A stretch of 48,892 nucleotides of DNA from Leadbetterella sp. (lineage in GTDB: Bacteria > Bacteroidota > Bacteroidia > Cytophagales > Spirosomataceae): assembly GCA_021740125.1 (NCBI GenBank), contig JAIPAJ010000004.1:1-48892 (forward strand), written 5' to 3'. Made by a program: the position numbers and the translations under genes. How positions within the stretch are numbered: position 1 is the first letter of the stretch; each line of letters starts with the position of its first letter. The notes below the pieces were generated by a model. The model worked only from the letters and a program-made list of their open reading frames with translations, was not told where the DNA came from and ran no database searches. This document shows, piece after piece, positions 1 to 9,529 of this stretch.

Positions 1-986
1 TACCTTGAGCCTAACAAGCCTTGTTCTTCGCCCATAAACATGGTAAATTCAATGGTGCGTTTGGTCTTTAAATTAAGGCTTTTGAAAACTCTCGCAACGT
101 CTAAAATAGTAAAAGAACCAATACCATTATCCATAGCACCAGTTGCCAAATCCCAAGAATCAAGGTGACCTCCGATAACTATTTTCTCATTTTTATATTT
201 TTTTGAATTACCAGGCAAAGTCGCAATAACGTTTCTGGCGTTTATTGGTCGGCTAAAATTTCGCATATCTATTACCGCCAAAATGTTTTTTTCATCTCGT
301 ATCCATCTCCTCATACTTTTGCCCGATTCCACTGAAACGCAAACCGCTGGAATTGGTATGAGCTCACCAGTAACAGAGGCCGTGCCTGTCAACAAAACAC
401 CACCCTCAACTGCGTTAGCGATTATTACCCCACTTGCCCCGAACTGAATAGCCAATGCCGTTTTTTCAGAGCGATGAAGATTTTTTTTGCCTTTGTTAGC
501 CTCTGATTGAAGGTTAATGTTAAATAAAGCTATCTTTCCTTTAACTTCTTCTTTGACCTTCTCAAAATCCTCTTCTAAACCATCCCCACAATCTACAATT
601 TTACCAGTTATGTGAGACGATACTGGTGAATGAGCCAATGCAACTACTTCATAATCAACATAGTTGTCGCTTTTTTCTGGCACTAAAGTTAGACTAACTG
701 TATCTCTTGACCATGACTCCACCACAAACGGCTGGTACTTGGTATTTGAAAATCCATATTTTTTGAACAGATTAAATGCATATTCTTCCGCTTTTTTACC
801 GTTGGGGCTACCAGTAAGTCTATGGCCTATAGTAGAAGTTGCATCTCCAAGTGTTTCATAAACTTTACCATTATTTAGAACGTCTTGGTTTATTTTCGAA
901 AAGATAGTTTTCAGCTCACTGTCTTTGATAGTAAAAGCTGTGATTCCTATTGTTAAAAATAGAAATACTAGAAAATAATTTTTCAT
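1..986 (-). CDS. Exported M28-family metallopeptidase (C-terminal part cut off by window edge)
   Basis: This is a zinc-dependent aminopeptidase or carboxypeptidase of the M28 family, probably periplasmic. The frame is open from an ATG at 986 to the left edge. The N-terminus (MKNYFLVFLFLTIGITAF) is a signal peptide. A protease-associated-type insert follows in the middle (HSPVSSHITGKIVDCG to IPIPAVCVS). The metal-binding core is visible near the edge: GGHLDSWD supplies His and Asp, AMDNGIG supplies the bridging Asp, and MGEEQGLLGS supplies the general-base and metal Glu pair. The remaining metal ligands lie outside the window. It is divergent from the oligopeptidase B gene, with 119 bases between the two starts, so the pair may share a peptide-scavenging role; that is inference. 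The family call is secure, the substrate is not. Confidence 0.9.
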   Translation of the reverse strand, partial: MKNYFLVFLFLTIGITAFTIKDSELKTIFSKINQDVLNNGKVYETLGDATSTIGHRLTGSPNGKKAEEYAFNLFKKYGFSNTKYQPFVVESWSRDTVSLTLVPEKSDNYVDYEVVALAHSPVSSHITGKIVDCGDGLEEDFEKVKEEVKGKIALFNINLQSEANKGKKNLHRSEKTALAIQFGASGVIIANAVEGGVLLTGTASVTGELIPIPAVCVSVESGKSMRRWIRDEKNILAVIDMRNFSRPINARNVIATLPGNSKKYKNEKIVIGGHLDSWDLATGAMDNGIGSFTILDVARVFKSLNLKTKRTIEFTMFMGEEQGLLGSR

Positions 987-1105
987 AATGATTGCCTGTT
1001 TATAGGAAGTATAATGGTTTGAAGCTTAGATTTGCCAAGTGTTTAATAAATCAAACCATAAATATAAATATTTTTTTTTATTTCGGTTTTTAAATCTTCA
1101 TTAGG

Positions 1106-3238
1106 ATGAAAAAAACAATTTTACTCTTTCTTAATTTAATTGCAATAAAAGCAGTAATGGCACAAAAAATGACAACTAATGGATTGGTAGCACCCCTTGC
1201 ACAAAAGAAACCTTTCCCCATGACAATTCACAATCATACGCGTATAGATGATTATTATTGGTTGAACGACAGAGAAAACCCGGAAGTAATTGATTACTTA
1301 AACGCAGAAAACACCTACATAGAAAAAGTGATGGCTCCTATTTCCAATCAAAAGGAGAGTCTTTTTGAAGAAATGAAAGCCCGAATAAAAGAAAAAGACG
1401 AATCGGTACCTTATAAGGATGGTTCATACTTTTATTATTCCAAATTCGTAGAAGGCGGAGAATACCCAGTTTATTGCAGAAAGTACAAAACACTTGACGC
1501 TAACGAAGAAATAATGCTCGATGGAAACGAAATGGCGAAAGGTAAAACTTATTTTCAAATCGGCGGCTTTGAAATTTCTGATAACGAAGATATTTTAGCT
1601 TATAGCGTGGATACCATTAGCAGAAGAAATTATGACCTAAAGTTTAAAAATCTGAAAACTGGCCAAATATACCCTGAGAGTATACAGAACACTGAAGGAG
1701 GAAGCTATGCATGGGCTGATGATAATAAGACATTTTTTTATGTAATCCGAGATCAACAAACACTTTTAGGCAATAAAGTTTATAGACATGTATTAGGCAC
1801 CGACCCAAAATCAGATGTTTTGGTTTTCGAAGAAAAAAACAACGAGTATTACATGGGCATAGGTCGTATGAAATCAAAGAAATATATTGCTATTTTCTCA
1901 GAACAAAATGGTATTTCTACTGAATATCAACTCATTAATGCGTCCCAACCTAATGAAAATCCAAAGACTTTTTTGAAAAGAAAAAATGGACTTGAATATT
2001 ATTTAGAACATTTTGAAAACAAGTTTTTTATAAGAACAAACCTCGCTAAGTCCTACAACTATCAGTTAATGGAAGTTGAAGAAAGCATGGGCGGAAATCC
2101 AAAAAACTGGAAGACCAAAATCCCACACAGACCAGATGTTTATTTGGAAGGATTGGAGATTTTCAAAAATCATTTGGTATTACAAGAAAGAAAAGAGGGC
2201 CTTATTCAATTAAGAATCATTCATCAAAAAACAAATGAAGAGCATTTTTTAGATTTTGGCGAACCTACTTATGATGCCTTCATAGGCACAAATCCAGAAT
2301 TTGATACTGAAATACTCAGATTTGGATACAATTCCATGACAACTCCAAACTCCACCTACGACTATGACATGGCTAATAAAACTAAAATTCTAAAAAAAGA
2401 ACAAGAAGTTTTAGGTGGATTTGATAAAACAAATTACAAAACGGAAAGAATTTATGCGGTTTCAAGAGATGGCGTAAAAGTACCCATATCAATAGTTTAT
2501 CACAAAAACACCAAGTTGAATGGCACTTCTCCGCTCTTGCAATATGCTTATGGATCATACGGTGCCTCGATGGATGCCTCTTTTAGTTCTACAAGATTGA
2601 GCTTATTGGATAGAGGGTTTGTTTATGCAATCTGTCATATAAGAGGTGGACAAGAAATGGGTAGACAATGGTATGAAGAGGGCAAAATGTTTAAAAAAAT
2701 TAACACTTTCAATGACTTTGTTGATTGCTCTAAAATATTAATTGAGAAAAAATATACATCCAAGGATAATCTATTTGCCATGGGCGGTAGTGCAGGTGGC
2801 CTTCTGATGGGGGCTATCATTAATCAAGCCCCTGAACTTTACAAAGGCGTAATAGCCGCTGTGCCTTTTGTGGATGTAGTAACTACGATGCTCGATGAAT
2901 CTATTCCACTTACAACTGGAGAGTTTGAAGAATGGGGAAATCCAAAAAACCAGAAATCTTATGACTATATGCTTTCCTATTCCCCTTATGACAATGTTTC
3001 AAAGAAAAAATACCCTAACATGCTGGTAACAACAGGATTACATGATAGTCAAGTGCAGTATTGGGAACCTGCAAAATGGGTTTCAAAGTTAAGAGATTAT
3101 AAAACTGATAACAATATTTTGCTTCTTCATACTGACATGACCTCTGGACATGGAGGTGCCTCAGGAAGGTTTTCGGCACTTAAAAATACAGCATTGATGT
3201 ATACATTTATCTTGGACTTATCTCAGAAATTGAATTAA
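1106..3238 (+). CDS. ptrB: Oligopeptidase B-like S9A serine peptidase, exported
   Basis: A prolyl-oligopeptidase-family (S9A) enzyme that cleaves short peptides, in oligopeptidase B typically after basic residues. The 710-residue protein has a signal peptide (MKKTILLFLNLIAIKAVMAQ), a seven-bladed propeller region and a C-terminal alpha/beta hydrolase domain. The catalytic triad is readable: Ser562 in GGSAGG, Asp647 in GLHDSQV and His682 in SGHGGASG. The N-terminal start of the mature part (RIDDYYWLNDRENPEVIDYL) is the usual oligopeptidase B signature. Length is typical once the signal peptide is removed. The clear signal peptide places it in the periplasm, unlike the cytoplasmic E. coli enzyme. 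No strong terminator was seen after the stop. Confidence 0.93.
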   Translation: MKKTILLFLNLIAIKAVMAQKMTTNGLVAPLAQKKPFPMTIHNHTRIDDYYWLNDRENPEVIDYLNAENTYIEKVMAPISNQKESLFEEMKARIKEKDESVPYKDGSYFYYSKFVEGGEYPVYCRKYKTLDANEEIMLDGNEMAKGKTYFQIGGFEISDNEDILAYSVDTISRRNYDLKFKNLKTGQIYPESIQNTEGGSYAWADDNKTFFYVIRDQQTLLGNKVYRHVLGTDPKSDVLVFEEKNNEYYMGIGRMKSKKYIAIFSEQNGISTEYQLINASQPNENPKTFLKRKNGLEYYLEHFENKFFIRTNLAKSYNYQLMEVEESMGGNPKNWKTKIPHRPDVYLEGLEIFKNHLVLQERKEGLIQLRIIHQKTNEEHFLDFGEPTYDAFIGTNPEFDTEILRFGYNSMTTPNSTYDYDMANKTKILKKEQEVLGGFDKTNYKTERIYAVSRDGVKVPISIVYHKNTKLNGTSPLLQYAYGSYGASMDASFSSTRLSLLDRGFVYAICHIRGGQEMGRQWYEEGKMFKKINTFNDFVDCSKILIEKKYTSKDNLFAMGGSAGGLLMGAIINQAPELYKGVIAAVPFVDVVTTMLDESIPLTTGEFEEWGNPKNQKSYDYMLSYSPYDNVSKKKYPNMLVTTGLHDSQVQYWEPAKWVSKLRDYKTDNNILLLHTDMTSGHGGASGRFSALKNTALMYTFILDLSQKLN

Positions 3239-3290
3239 TACTTTTAATAAACCTACAAAATGTTTTATTTAAATGTATTTTATCATATTT

Positions 3291-3329
3291 TTGTGTAACA
3301 ATATGCATTGAATGATTGTGTAACAATAT
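3291..3329. repeat. Two exact copies of a 14-bp direct repeat upstream of the OmpA-like gene
   Basis: The sequence TTGTGTAACAATAT occurs at 3291-3304 and again at 3316-3329, 25 bases apart start to start, about 50 bases before the OmpA-like start codon. They lie where a promoter or regulator site would be expected. I could not fit a full TTG-N19-21-TANNTTTG promoter here; a TATTTTTG box at 3286-3293 overlaps the first copy. Confidence 0.6.
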
Positions 3330-3379
3330 TTTTTGTAGTAAATTCATTCAAATTTTTTTTATAATATTACTTAAATCAA

Positions 3380-5101
3380 ATGAAGAAGGTAACATTTTTA
3401 ATTTTAGCCCTCTTTGCTTTTGGCTCCATTACAACAAAGGCACAAGATTCTTGTACTGTCTGCAAGCCTTATCCATGGGAAATAGGAATCCCTTTAGGTA
3501 TAAATCAATACTTCGGTGATATGCACTGCAGTAAACCTTATGCCTCACAAAACAATCTGATGGGCGGATTATTTGTCAGAAGGCACATCAGCGATTATTT
3601 CGCAATTAGACCCCAAGTATTAGTAGGCAAACTCGCAGGTAGAGACCTAGACAATCCAGATGGACTTTGGGATTACAGAAGATTAAAGTTTTCTTCTACG
3701 CCATTTATTGAAGCCGCCGTTTTAGGCGAGTTCTATCCACTCAAGGAAAGGAAATTTACTTGCGATGGTTTTATGAAGAAAAATCTTTCGCCTTACATCT
3801 TTGCTGGAATAGGTGCAACTTATAGTAATCCGACTATTTATCAAGAGCCGGGTGCTCAATTCCCAGTTCTTCAAAGAGATTTGGATGCTGACAGAGCACA
3901 TACTTCTACTTTTGGCAATCGCATAGCCGCAGTTATTCCTGTAGGTTTGGGTTTGAAATATAATATTGCTAAAAGATTCACAATAGGAGCTGAAGCTGGC
4001 TACCGTTTTTCAACTTCTGACTACTTAGATGGTTTAAGTTTAGCGGGAAACGCCGATAGAAAAGACGGTTATTTTTTGGCTAATGTTTTGGGATCTTATA
4101 GATTCGGTGACAAAGACACCGACAAGGATGGAGTTGTGGATAAATGCGATGTTTGTGTAAACGAACCAGGTCTTCCGAAATTCCAAGGTTGTCCTGATTC
4201 TGACAGCGATGGTGTTCCTGACAAAGACGATGAGTGTCCAACTGTTGCTGGCCCAATAGGTCTTAAAGGTTGCCCAGATAGCGATGGAGATGGGATTGCT
4301 GACAAAGATGACGCATGTCCTACATTTGTAGGTCCAGCCTATCTTAAAGGATGTCCTGATAAAGATTTTGATGGCGTGGCAGATAAAGATGATGCTTGTC
4401 CTAATGTAGCTGGTGTAAAAGAACTTAAAGGCTGCCCAGACACCGATGGAGATGGTATTGCAGATAAAGATGATGCATGTCCTAATGCTGCTGGCCCAGC
4501 TGCCCTTAATGGCTGTCCAGATAGCGATGGTGACGGTATAGCTGACACAAATGATGATTGTATAAATGTAAAAGGATTGGCTTCTGCCAATGGTTGTCCA
4601 GATAGTGATGGTGACGGTGTGCCCGACAATAAAGATTTATGCCCTTCTATCCCAGGTTTGATGAGTAATCAAGGATGTCCAGAAGGATACGTAAATGGTG
4701 TTGCCCCAATGTTGGGTTACAAATCTGCTAGCGGCTGTATTATTACTGCCAACGAATTGGAGCAATTGAGTTTTGCTGCACAAGGAATAGAATTCTATCC
4801 TGGAACAAACAAACTAAAGCCTTCTTCATACAAATCTCTTCAAAGAGTTTGTGATGTATTAGGAAGATGTAAAGATGCCAACTTAACTATCAATACTTAT
4901 AACGATGGTGGTAGTAGCTCACAGAATGTTAGACTTGCAAAATTGAGAGCTTGTGCGATATACGCTTACTTTATGAAAAAGAAATGTGTATCTAAAGCTA
5001 GAATGTCTTATGAAGGTTTTGGAGATGAAGATCCTAATGCTTCTTATACCAATGCTACTGGAGCAAAATCAGGTTCAAGAACTGAATTCTTGTTGAAATA
5101 A
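3380..5101 (+). CDS. OmpA-like outer-membrane protein with thrombospondin type 3 repeats
   Basis: A 573-residue envelope protein likely linking the outer membrane to peptidoglycan. The signal peptide is MKKVTFLILALFAFGSITTKAQ up to about residue 22. Residues ~25-235 resemble an outer-membrane beta-barrel (alternating aromatic strands, ending in NVLGSYRFG). Residues ~240-435 are seven or so calcium-binding thrombospondin type 3 repeats of the form DSDGDGIxDxxDxCP, each closed by GCPD. The last ~110 residues are an OmpA/MotB domain: AAQGIEFYPGTNKLKPSS, then NDGGSSSQNVRLAKLRA with the Asp and Arg that contact peptidoglycan in this family. It appears to be transcribed alone and ends at a clear hairpin terminator. 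The acidic, Cys-containing repeats suggest an extended calcium-stabilised stalk. Confidence 0.92.
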   Translation: MKKVTFLILALFAFGSITTKAQDSCTVCKPYPWEIGIPLGINQYFGDMHCSKPYASQNNLMGGLFVRRHISDYFAIRPQVLVGKLAGRDLDNPDGLWDYRRLKFSSTPFIEAAVLGEFYPLKERKFTCDGFMKKNLSPYIFAGIGATYSNPTIYQEPGAQFPVLQRDLDADRAHTSTFGNRIAAVIPVGLGLKYNIAKRFTIGAEAGYRFSTSDYLDGLSLAGNADRKDGYFLANVLGSYRFGDKDTDKDGVVDKCDVCVNEPGLPKFQGCPDSDSDGVPDKDDECPTVAGPIGLKGCPDSDGDGIADKDDACPTFVGPAYLKGCPDKDFDGVADKDDACPNVAGVKELKGCPDTDGDGIADKDDACPNAAGPAALNGCPDSDGDGIADTNDDCINVKGLASANGCPDSDGDGVPDNKDLCPSIPGLMSNQGCPEGYVNGVAPMLGYKSASGCIITANELEQLSFAAQGIEFYPGTNKLKPSSYKSLQRVCDVLGRCKDANLTINTYNDGGSSSQNVRLAKLRACAIYAYFMKKKCVSKARMSYEGFGDEDPNASYTNATGAKSGSRTEFLLK

Positions 5102-5120
5102 TTTTCTCTCGAAACATATT

Positions 5121-5149
5121 AAAAAAGCGACTTTTGAGTCGCTTTTTTT
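5121..5149 (+). terminator. Rho-independent terminator of the OmpA-like gene
   Basis: The stem AAAAAAGCGACT / AGTCGCTTTTTT with a TTTG loop sits 20 bases after the stop codon and ends in a run of seven T. It would also work in the minus direction because of the A-run on its 5' side. Confidence 0.85.
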
Positions 5150-5192
5150 ATGCACAAATATCCCGTCAAAAAATAAAACCAAACTATAAAAA

Positions 5193-5224
5193 AAAAGCGT
5201 CTTAAATTTCTTCATGACGCTTTT
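5193..5224 (-). terminator. Terminator of the minus-strand sugar operon
   Basis: The arms AAAAGCGTC (5193-5201) and GACGCTTTT (5216-5224) form a nine-pair stem. Read on the minus strand it is followed by a long T-run (plus-strand A-run 5188-5196). It lies 24 bases past the stop of the Gfo/Idh/MocA gene and back to back with the OmpA terminator. Confidence 0.8.
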
Positions 5225-5247
5225 GATTTTGAAAAATGGTGCTGAAA

Positions 5248-6705
5248 CTATACTTCCCAGCCTTTGCGGTAAGTTCTTCCAACAAATTGGTTCGCTTCTT
5301 CAAGATTGGTTATTCTTGTATTTTCACCATCCCATAGTAATTTTTTACGAGCAAAAAACTCCAATTTCCCCTTACTATCTTCTTTCCTAAGCATATAACT
5401 TCTGATGGCCAAATTACCCATGAGTACTGTTTCAGTCATTGGCCCAGCATAATCAAATGAAGATGTTAATGCCAAATGTTCTTTACTTTTAAAACCCGCT
5501 TTACAGGCATCTACCCATAATCTTTGGTGACCATATTCTGACTCCATATCTTTAGGTAAATCTGGCCCTAATTCTCTTGATCCATCATTTAAGAACAGCT
5601 TCGGCATCATAGGTGAGCTATCGTTGATGTTTGTAGTAATTATACCTTTTTCCCCAATTATCATCACACCATTCGCACTATTAGTGCCACCAATATCCTC
5701 ATTTGCTGGAATAATATCTGGATGAGATGGTCTAATACCGCCATCACTCCAAGTCATTTCTATTTTAGACTTACTTTTGACTGTTTCACCAAAGTGAAGT
5801 GTGATAAATGAAGAGGCTGGACAACCCTCAGGATTATAGTCAGCCGTCCACATTTTAGAATATACCGATGCCACACTACATTCTGCATCTGTTGGATATT
5901 TCAATCCAAGTGTTCTAAATGGAATATCAATTAAATGGCAGCCTACATCACCTAAAGCCCCTGTGCCATAATCCCACCACCCTCTCCAGTTGAAGGGATG
6001 CATATTTGGTGTATATGGTTTAAAATTAGCAGGTCCCAACCACAAATTCCAATCTAAATCTTTTGGTTTTAAACTATCATCAGGGCTTGGCATGGCATTA
6101 CCTTGAGGCCATACAGGACGGTTTGTCCAAATCTGAACTTTGCCAATCTTGCCAAGTTTTCCTGAATCGACCCATTTTTGAACCGTTTTCAAAAGTGGAT
6201 TAGAAGCTCCTTGATTACCCATTTGGCTAACAATTTTATTGGTTCTGGCCATTTCTGTAAGTAATCTCGCTTCTCTGATGTTATGCGTCATAGGTTTTTG
6301 AACATATACATGTTTACCCCTTTCCATCGCATATTTTGCTGCAGGCCCATGAACATGATCTGGCGTAGAAATGGTGACTGCATCAATGTCTTTCATGGTA
6401 TCCAACATCTCTCGATAGTCTGCAAAACGTTTTGCATTTGGAAACAACTTTACACTATCTGCCGCCGATCCCGAAAAGTCAACATCACAAAGTGCAGTAA
6501 CTCTTTCACGTCCATTTACCGAGGCATTTTTGATATCACTTCGTCCTTTTCCTCCTGCACCAATAGCCGCGAGGTTCAATTGATCACTTGGAGAAATAAA
6601 ACCTAAGCCTCCCAAAACATTCCGAGGAACTATAAAAAAGGATGAAGCTATGGCTCCGTTTTTTATAAATGTCCTCCGAGAGTTCTCTCTTTCTTTTTTG
6701 TTCAT
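5248..6705 (-). CDS. Tat-exported Gfo/Idh/MocA-family oxidoreductase
   Basis: An NAD(P)-dependent sugar oxidoreductase of the Gfo/Idh/MocA family, probably periplasmic. The 485-residue protein starts with a twin-arginine signal (SRRTFIKNGAI, Arg10-Arg11). A Rossmann fold follows with GAGGKG at 49-54 and the TPDHVHG segment at 114-120. The usual EKP motif reads QKP at 136-138, keeping the Lys. The C-terminal half is the alpha/beta domain, with GWWDYGTGALGDVGCHLIDIP typical of the Bacteroidota secreted subfamily. It is the last gene of a five-gene operon, 102 bases after the epimerase gene. Such proteins often oxidise or reduce the 3-position of sugars, but the substrate here is unknown. Export means it works apart from the cytoplasmic enzymes of the same operon. 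Confidence 0.9.
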   Translation of the reverse strand: MNKKERENSRRTFIKNGAIASSFFIVPRNVLGGLGFISPSDQLNLAAIGAGGKGRSDIKNASVNGRERVTALCDVDFSGSAADSVKLFPNAKRFADYREMLDTMKDIDAVTISTPDHVHGPAAKYAMERGKHVYVQKPMTHNIREARLLTEMARTNKIVSQMGNQGASNPLLKTVQKWVDSGKLGKIGKVQIWTNRPVWPQGNAMPSPDDSLKPKDLDWNLWLGPANFKPYTPNMHPFNWRGWWDYGTGALGDVGCHLIDIPFRTLGLKYPTDAECSVASVYSKMWTADYNPEGCPASSFITLHFGETVKSKSKIEMTWSDGGIRPSHPDIIPANEDIGGTNSANGVMIIGEKGIITTNINDSSPMMPKLFLNDGSRELGPDLPKDMESEYGHQRLWVDACKAGFKSKEHLALTSSFDYAGPMTETVLMGNLAIRSYMLRKEDSKGKLEFFARKKLLWDGENTRITNLEEANQFVGRTYRKGWEV

Positions 6706-6807
6706 ATTATAGATTGAATAAATATTAATAATTCTTTTTTACATAAAACACCCTCTAATCTACCAAAAACTAGATTCAAAAATTCATAAAATCTAAAAAA
6801 ATTATTC

Positions 6808-7692
6808 CTATGGCCAATATTTAGCAATTTTGTTTTTCAAGAAATCAACACTTCTTGCTAATTGTTCCATTCCCTCCACTCCATCTTCAATACTAATCCA
6901 ACCATCAAATCCAACTCTTTTTAGTTCTGTAAATATTGCATCATAATCGTTCAAACCCTTTCCTATTTCACCATGTCTAAGCCTTTTGGCATAACCCATC
7001 GCACCGCCTTCCTCTTTTCTTAAATCTTCAATGGTGCCTTCAATAAGATATCTATCACTGGCATGCATGGATAATACTCTATTTGATACACGATATAATA
7101 ACTCCAAAGGATCTTCACCAGCCAAAAAAGTATTGCTTGGGTCGTAATTTACTCCGAAATTTGGATGATTAATTCTGCCTACCAATTCACAAAAAACATC
7201 CATTTTTTGGGCAAATTCAGGAAATTCCCAAAAATCGTCTTTGTAGTGATTTTCGATTATTAATGTTACCTTACTATTTTCTGCAAATGGCAAACAAGCT
7301 TCTATACATTCAACTGCAAAGTTTATTCCTTGTTCAATACTTAATTCAGGTCTTCTCTGTCCAGACAAAACTCGGCAATACTGCCCTCCAAGAGCTTTAC
7401 ACATTCGAATCCAATTTTTCTGCTTTTCAATTTCCTTCAATCTGAAGTCTTTATCAGGATGGGTAAAATCAGGTGAACAGCATAGCATCGGTATTTTCTT
7501 TCCTTTTAATTCCACTTCAGCCCTAAATTTTTCCCAATTTTCTTCATCTGCCATTTCTAAAAAACCAGCATACCACTCTAAACCTTGAATATCAAGTTGA
7601 GAAGCCAATTCTATCCACTCAGATACTTTCATAGTACCGTCTTTGCAAAGCTCTTGCATAAATGCTTTTGGAAACGCAGCTAATTTTGGCAT
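6808..7692 (-). CDS. Sugar phosphate isomerase/epimerase (xylose-isomerase-like TIM barrel)
   Basis: A 294-residue protein of the AP-endonuclease-2/xylose-isomerase-like TIM-barrel family, which isomerises or epimerises keto-sugars or their phosphates with a divalent metal. No signal peptide is seen. Metal-ligand candidates are Glu in LIIENHYKDDFWEFPE, Asp/His in NFGVNYDPSNTFLAGED and VLSMHASD, and Glu in GWISIEDGVEG near the C-terminus; this set matches the family pattern. It lies 8 bases after the SDR gene and is in one operon with an HPS-like protein, a dehydrogenase and an SDR. That setting recalls an L-xylulose- or 3-keto-sugar-type epimerase step, but the exact substrate cannot be read from the sequence. 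Confidence 0.85.
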   Translation of the reverse strand: MPKLAAFPKAFMQELCKDGTMKVSEWIELASQLDIQGLEWYAGFLEMADEENWEKFRAEVELKGKKIPMLCCSPDFTHPDKDFRLKEIEKQKNWIRMCKALGGQYCRVLSGQRRPELSIEQGINFAVECIEACLPFAENSKVTLIIENHYKDDFWEFPEFAQKMDVFCELVGRINHPNFGVNYDPSNTFLAGEDPLELLYRVSNRVLSMHASDRYLIEGTIEDLRKEEGGAMGYAKRLRHGEIGKGLNDYDAIFTELKRVGFDGWISIEDGVEGMEQLARSVDFLKNKIAKYWP

Positions 7693-7700
7693 ATAGTATT

Positions 7701-8489
7701 TTATGAAATATTAACATCTTTTGGCATGTTTCTGCCAATCATTGGAAACTGCTCCATGTCAAAAACTTGACTACTAATTGGGCCACAATTATGACTCAAT
7801 AAAAAGACAGCCATATTGGCTATTTCTTCGGGCTTAAAAATCCTACCAGATGGAGCAAAATAATCTGAAATGTCTTCATACCAATTTGGCTTCATTCCTT
7901 GCTCCTTTTTATTCTGTTTCTCTTTCTCTGTCAACACCCAGCCTGGATTTATCTGATTAACTCTAATACCTTTCTGCCGAAAAAGAGAGTCTCCCAGATT
8001 CCTAGTTAAAGTCATTAATGCTCCTTTGGAAACACTATAAGCCAATAAATGTGGTTCTCCTCCCCAAGCGTTTATGGAACCAATATTGAGCACATTACCT
8101 TTAGTTTTTGAAAGTTCATAGGTGGCGGCTTGAATTATTGAAAAAGGGGCTATGGTGTTTACGGTTAACATTTTTTGAAAGAATGTCGTATCAGTATCTT
8201 CAATATTTGACGAGGCAATAAAAGCAGCATTATTGACTACTGCATCCAATTTTCCAAAAGACTTTATGGAAAATTCAACCAACTTTTTTGGGGTTTCTTC
8301 TATAGTAATGTCTGCTATAAACAAAGCCACATTATTTGTACCTAATTTTTCAACCAATTCAAGCCCTAAGTTTTCCTCTAAACCGTTGATAACCACTTTG
8401 GCACCTTCTTCAACACATCTAGTGGCAATAGATTTCCCTATTCCAGTACAAGCTCCTGTTATAATTATAACTTTATCTTTTAATTGCAT
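7701..8489 (-). CDS. Short-chain dehydrogenase/reductase (SDR)
   Basis: A cytoplasmic NAD(P)-dependent oxidoreductase of the classical SDR family, 262 residues. The dinucleotide motif TGACTGIG is at 11-18, NNAA at 86-89, and the catalytic Ser138, Tyr151 and Lys155 are present (NIGS and YSVSK). NPGWVLTE follows as the usual PG-motif. The gene starts 1 base after the stop of the alcohol dehydrogenase gene, so the two are almost certainly co-translated. In this operon it probably oxidises or reduces a polyol or sugar-acid intermediate. The closest functional types in this family are sugar dehydrogenases, but assignment beyond that is not possible. Confidence 0.9.
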   Translation of the reverse strand: MQLKDKVIIITGACTGIGKSIATRCVEEGAKVVINGLEENLGLELVEKLGTNNVALFIADITIEETPKKLVEFSIKSFGKLDAVVNNAAFIASSNIEDTDTTFFQKMLTVNTIAPFSIIQAATYELSKTKGNVLNIGSINAWGGEPHLLAYSVSKGALMTLTRNLGDSLFRQKGIRVNQINPGWVLTEKEKQNKKEQGMKPNWYEDISDYFAPSGRIFKPEEIANMAVFLLSHNCGPISSQVFDMEQFPMIGRNMPKDVNIS

Positions 8490-8490
8490 T

Positions 8491-9516
8491 TTAAACTGGT
8501 TTTAAAACGCTCTTTACTACTTTACCTGAATGCATTTGTTCAAACGCTTCTTTCCAATCTGTTATGGCCCAAACACCACCGATAATAGGTCTGACATCTA
8601 ATTGATTGCTGCTCATTAAAGCAATAACCTTTTCCCAAATTGGCCAATTATGGCTAAAACTTCCTTGTAGTCTTACATTTTTTTGTACCAATTGATCTAG
8701 GGAGAATCCTAGAGGTTGGGGACCCCAACCTACTTTAGTTATTTGCCCATTTGGTCTTACTAAATCTAAAGCCATTTTTAGTGTAATACTTGCACCAGCA
8801 GCATCAATTATGGTATCAGCACCTAGCCCATCTTGCCTAAATGCCCACTCTGTGGCGTCTCCAACAATTCCTTCAGAACCATATATTTTTGCAATTTCAA
8901 GTCTTGACCTATCGTTTTCTAAACCAACAATAGCCACTTGAGCCCCACATAAACGAGCCATTGCAGCACACAAAATACCTATTGTACCGGGTCCCAAAAC
9001 GATAACCCTATCTCCTGGTCGAATATTTGAATTTAAAACTACCGCATTATATGCAACCGAACATGGTTCTGTAAGACAAGCTTGCTCAAAGGAAAGATTG
9101 ATTGGCACTTTATGTAAACATCTTGAGGGAACTTTAACAAAACGGGTCATTGCACCGTCAACTCCATATCCAAAACCTTTACGACTGGGATCAAGATTAT
9201 AAAGCCCTTGTCTTGACATTGGACTAAACGGATTTATAATTGCTGCAGTTTCACTAACAACGCGGTCTCCCTCTTGCCAAGACTTCACGTTTTTACCAAG
9301 CTCTACAATGTTACCACCAAATTCGTGTCCTAAAACAACAGGATAATTTACAGGCCAGCTGTGGTCAGAAGTCCACTGGTGTAAATCGCTGCCACAAACT
9401 CCTACATTGGCCACCTCTAACAATATATCGTCGTCTCCAATGACTGGTTTTTCTATTTCACGTATTTCAACACTTCCCTTTTCTTTAGAAAAATTTACTA
9501 CTGCAGCATTTTTCAT
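8491..9516 (-). CDS. Medium-chain (zinc-type) alcohol/polyol dehydrogenase
   Basis: An NAD(P)-dependent MDR-family dehydrogenase resembling sorbitol, xylitol and threonine dehydrogenases. The chosen start is the ATG at 9516 ([10 protein letters not shown]), 13 bases after the preceding stop; an upstream ATG at 9561 would overlap that gene. Catalytic zinc ligands are in VCGSDLH and GHEFGG, and the acidic ligand in LTEPCS. The nucleotide-binding motif is VLGPGTIG. The loop that normally holds four structural-zinc cysteines reads [20 protein letters not shown] and contains none, so the structural zinc site is lost. It lies between the HPS-like and SDR genes, suggesting two successive redox steps in one sugar pathway. 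Confidence 0.9.
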   Translation of the reverse strand: MKNAAVVNFSKEKGSVEIREIEKPVIGDDDILLEVANVGVCGSDLHQWTSDHSWPVNYPVVLGHEFGGNIVELGKNVKSWQEGDRVVSETAAIINPFSPMSRQGLYNLDPSRKGFGYGVDGAMTRFVKVPSRCLHKVPINLSFEQACLTEPCSVAYNAVVLNSNIRPGDRVIVLGPGTIGILCAAMARLCGAQVAIVGLENDRSRLEIAKIYGSEGIVGDATEWAFRQDGLGADTIIDAAGASITLKMALDLVRPNGQITKVGWGPQPLGFSLDQLVQKNVRLQGSFSHNWPIWEKVIALMSSNQLDVRPIIGGVWAITDWKEAFEQMHSGKVVKSVLKPV

Positions 9517-9529
9517 ATTAGATTTTATT

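Noticed and set aside
4096-4629. Two minus-strand open frames opposite the OmpA-like repeats
   Set aside because: They are antisense reflections of the DSDGDG repeat codons; the plus frame has a signal peptide and known domains.
4130-4690. Tandem DNA repeats that might be a CRISPR or satellite
   Set aside because: The periodicity comes from the protein's thrombospondin type 3 repeats and varies in sequence and length; there are no fixed repeats with unique spacers.
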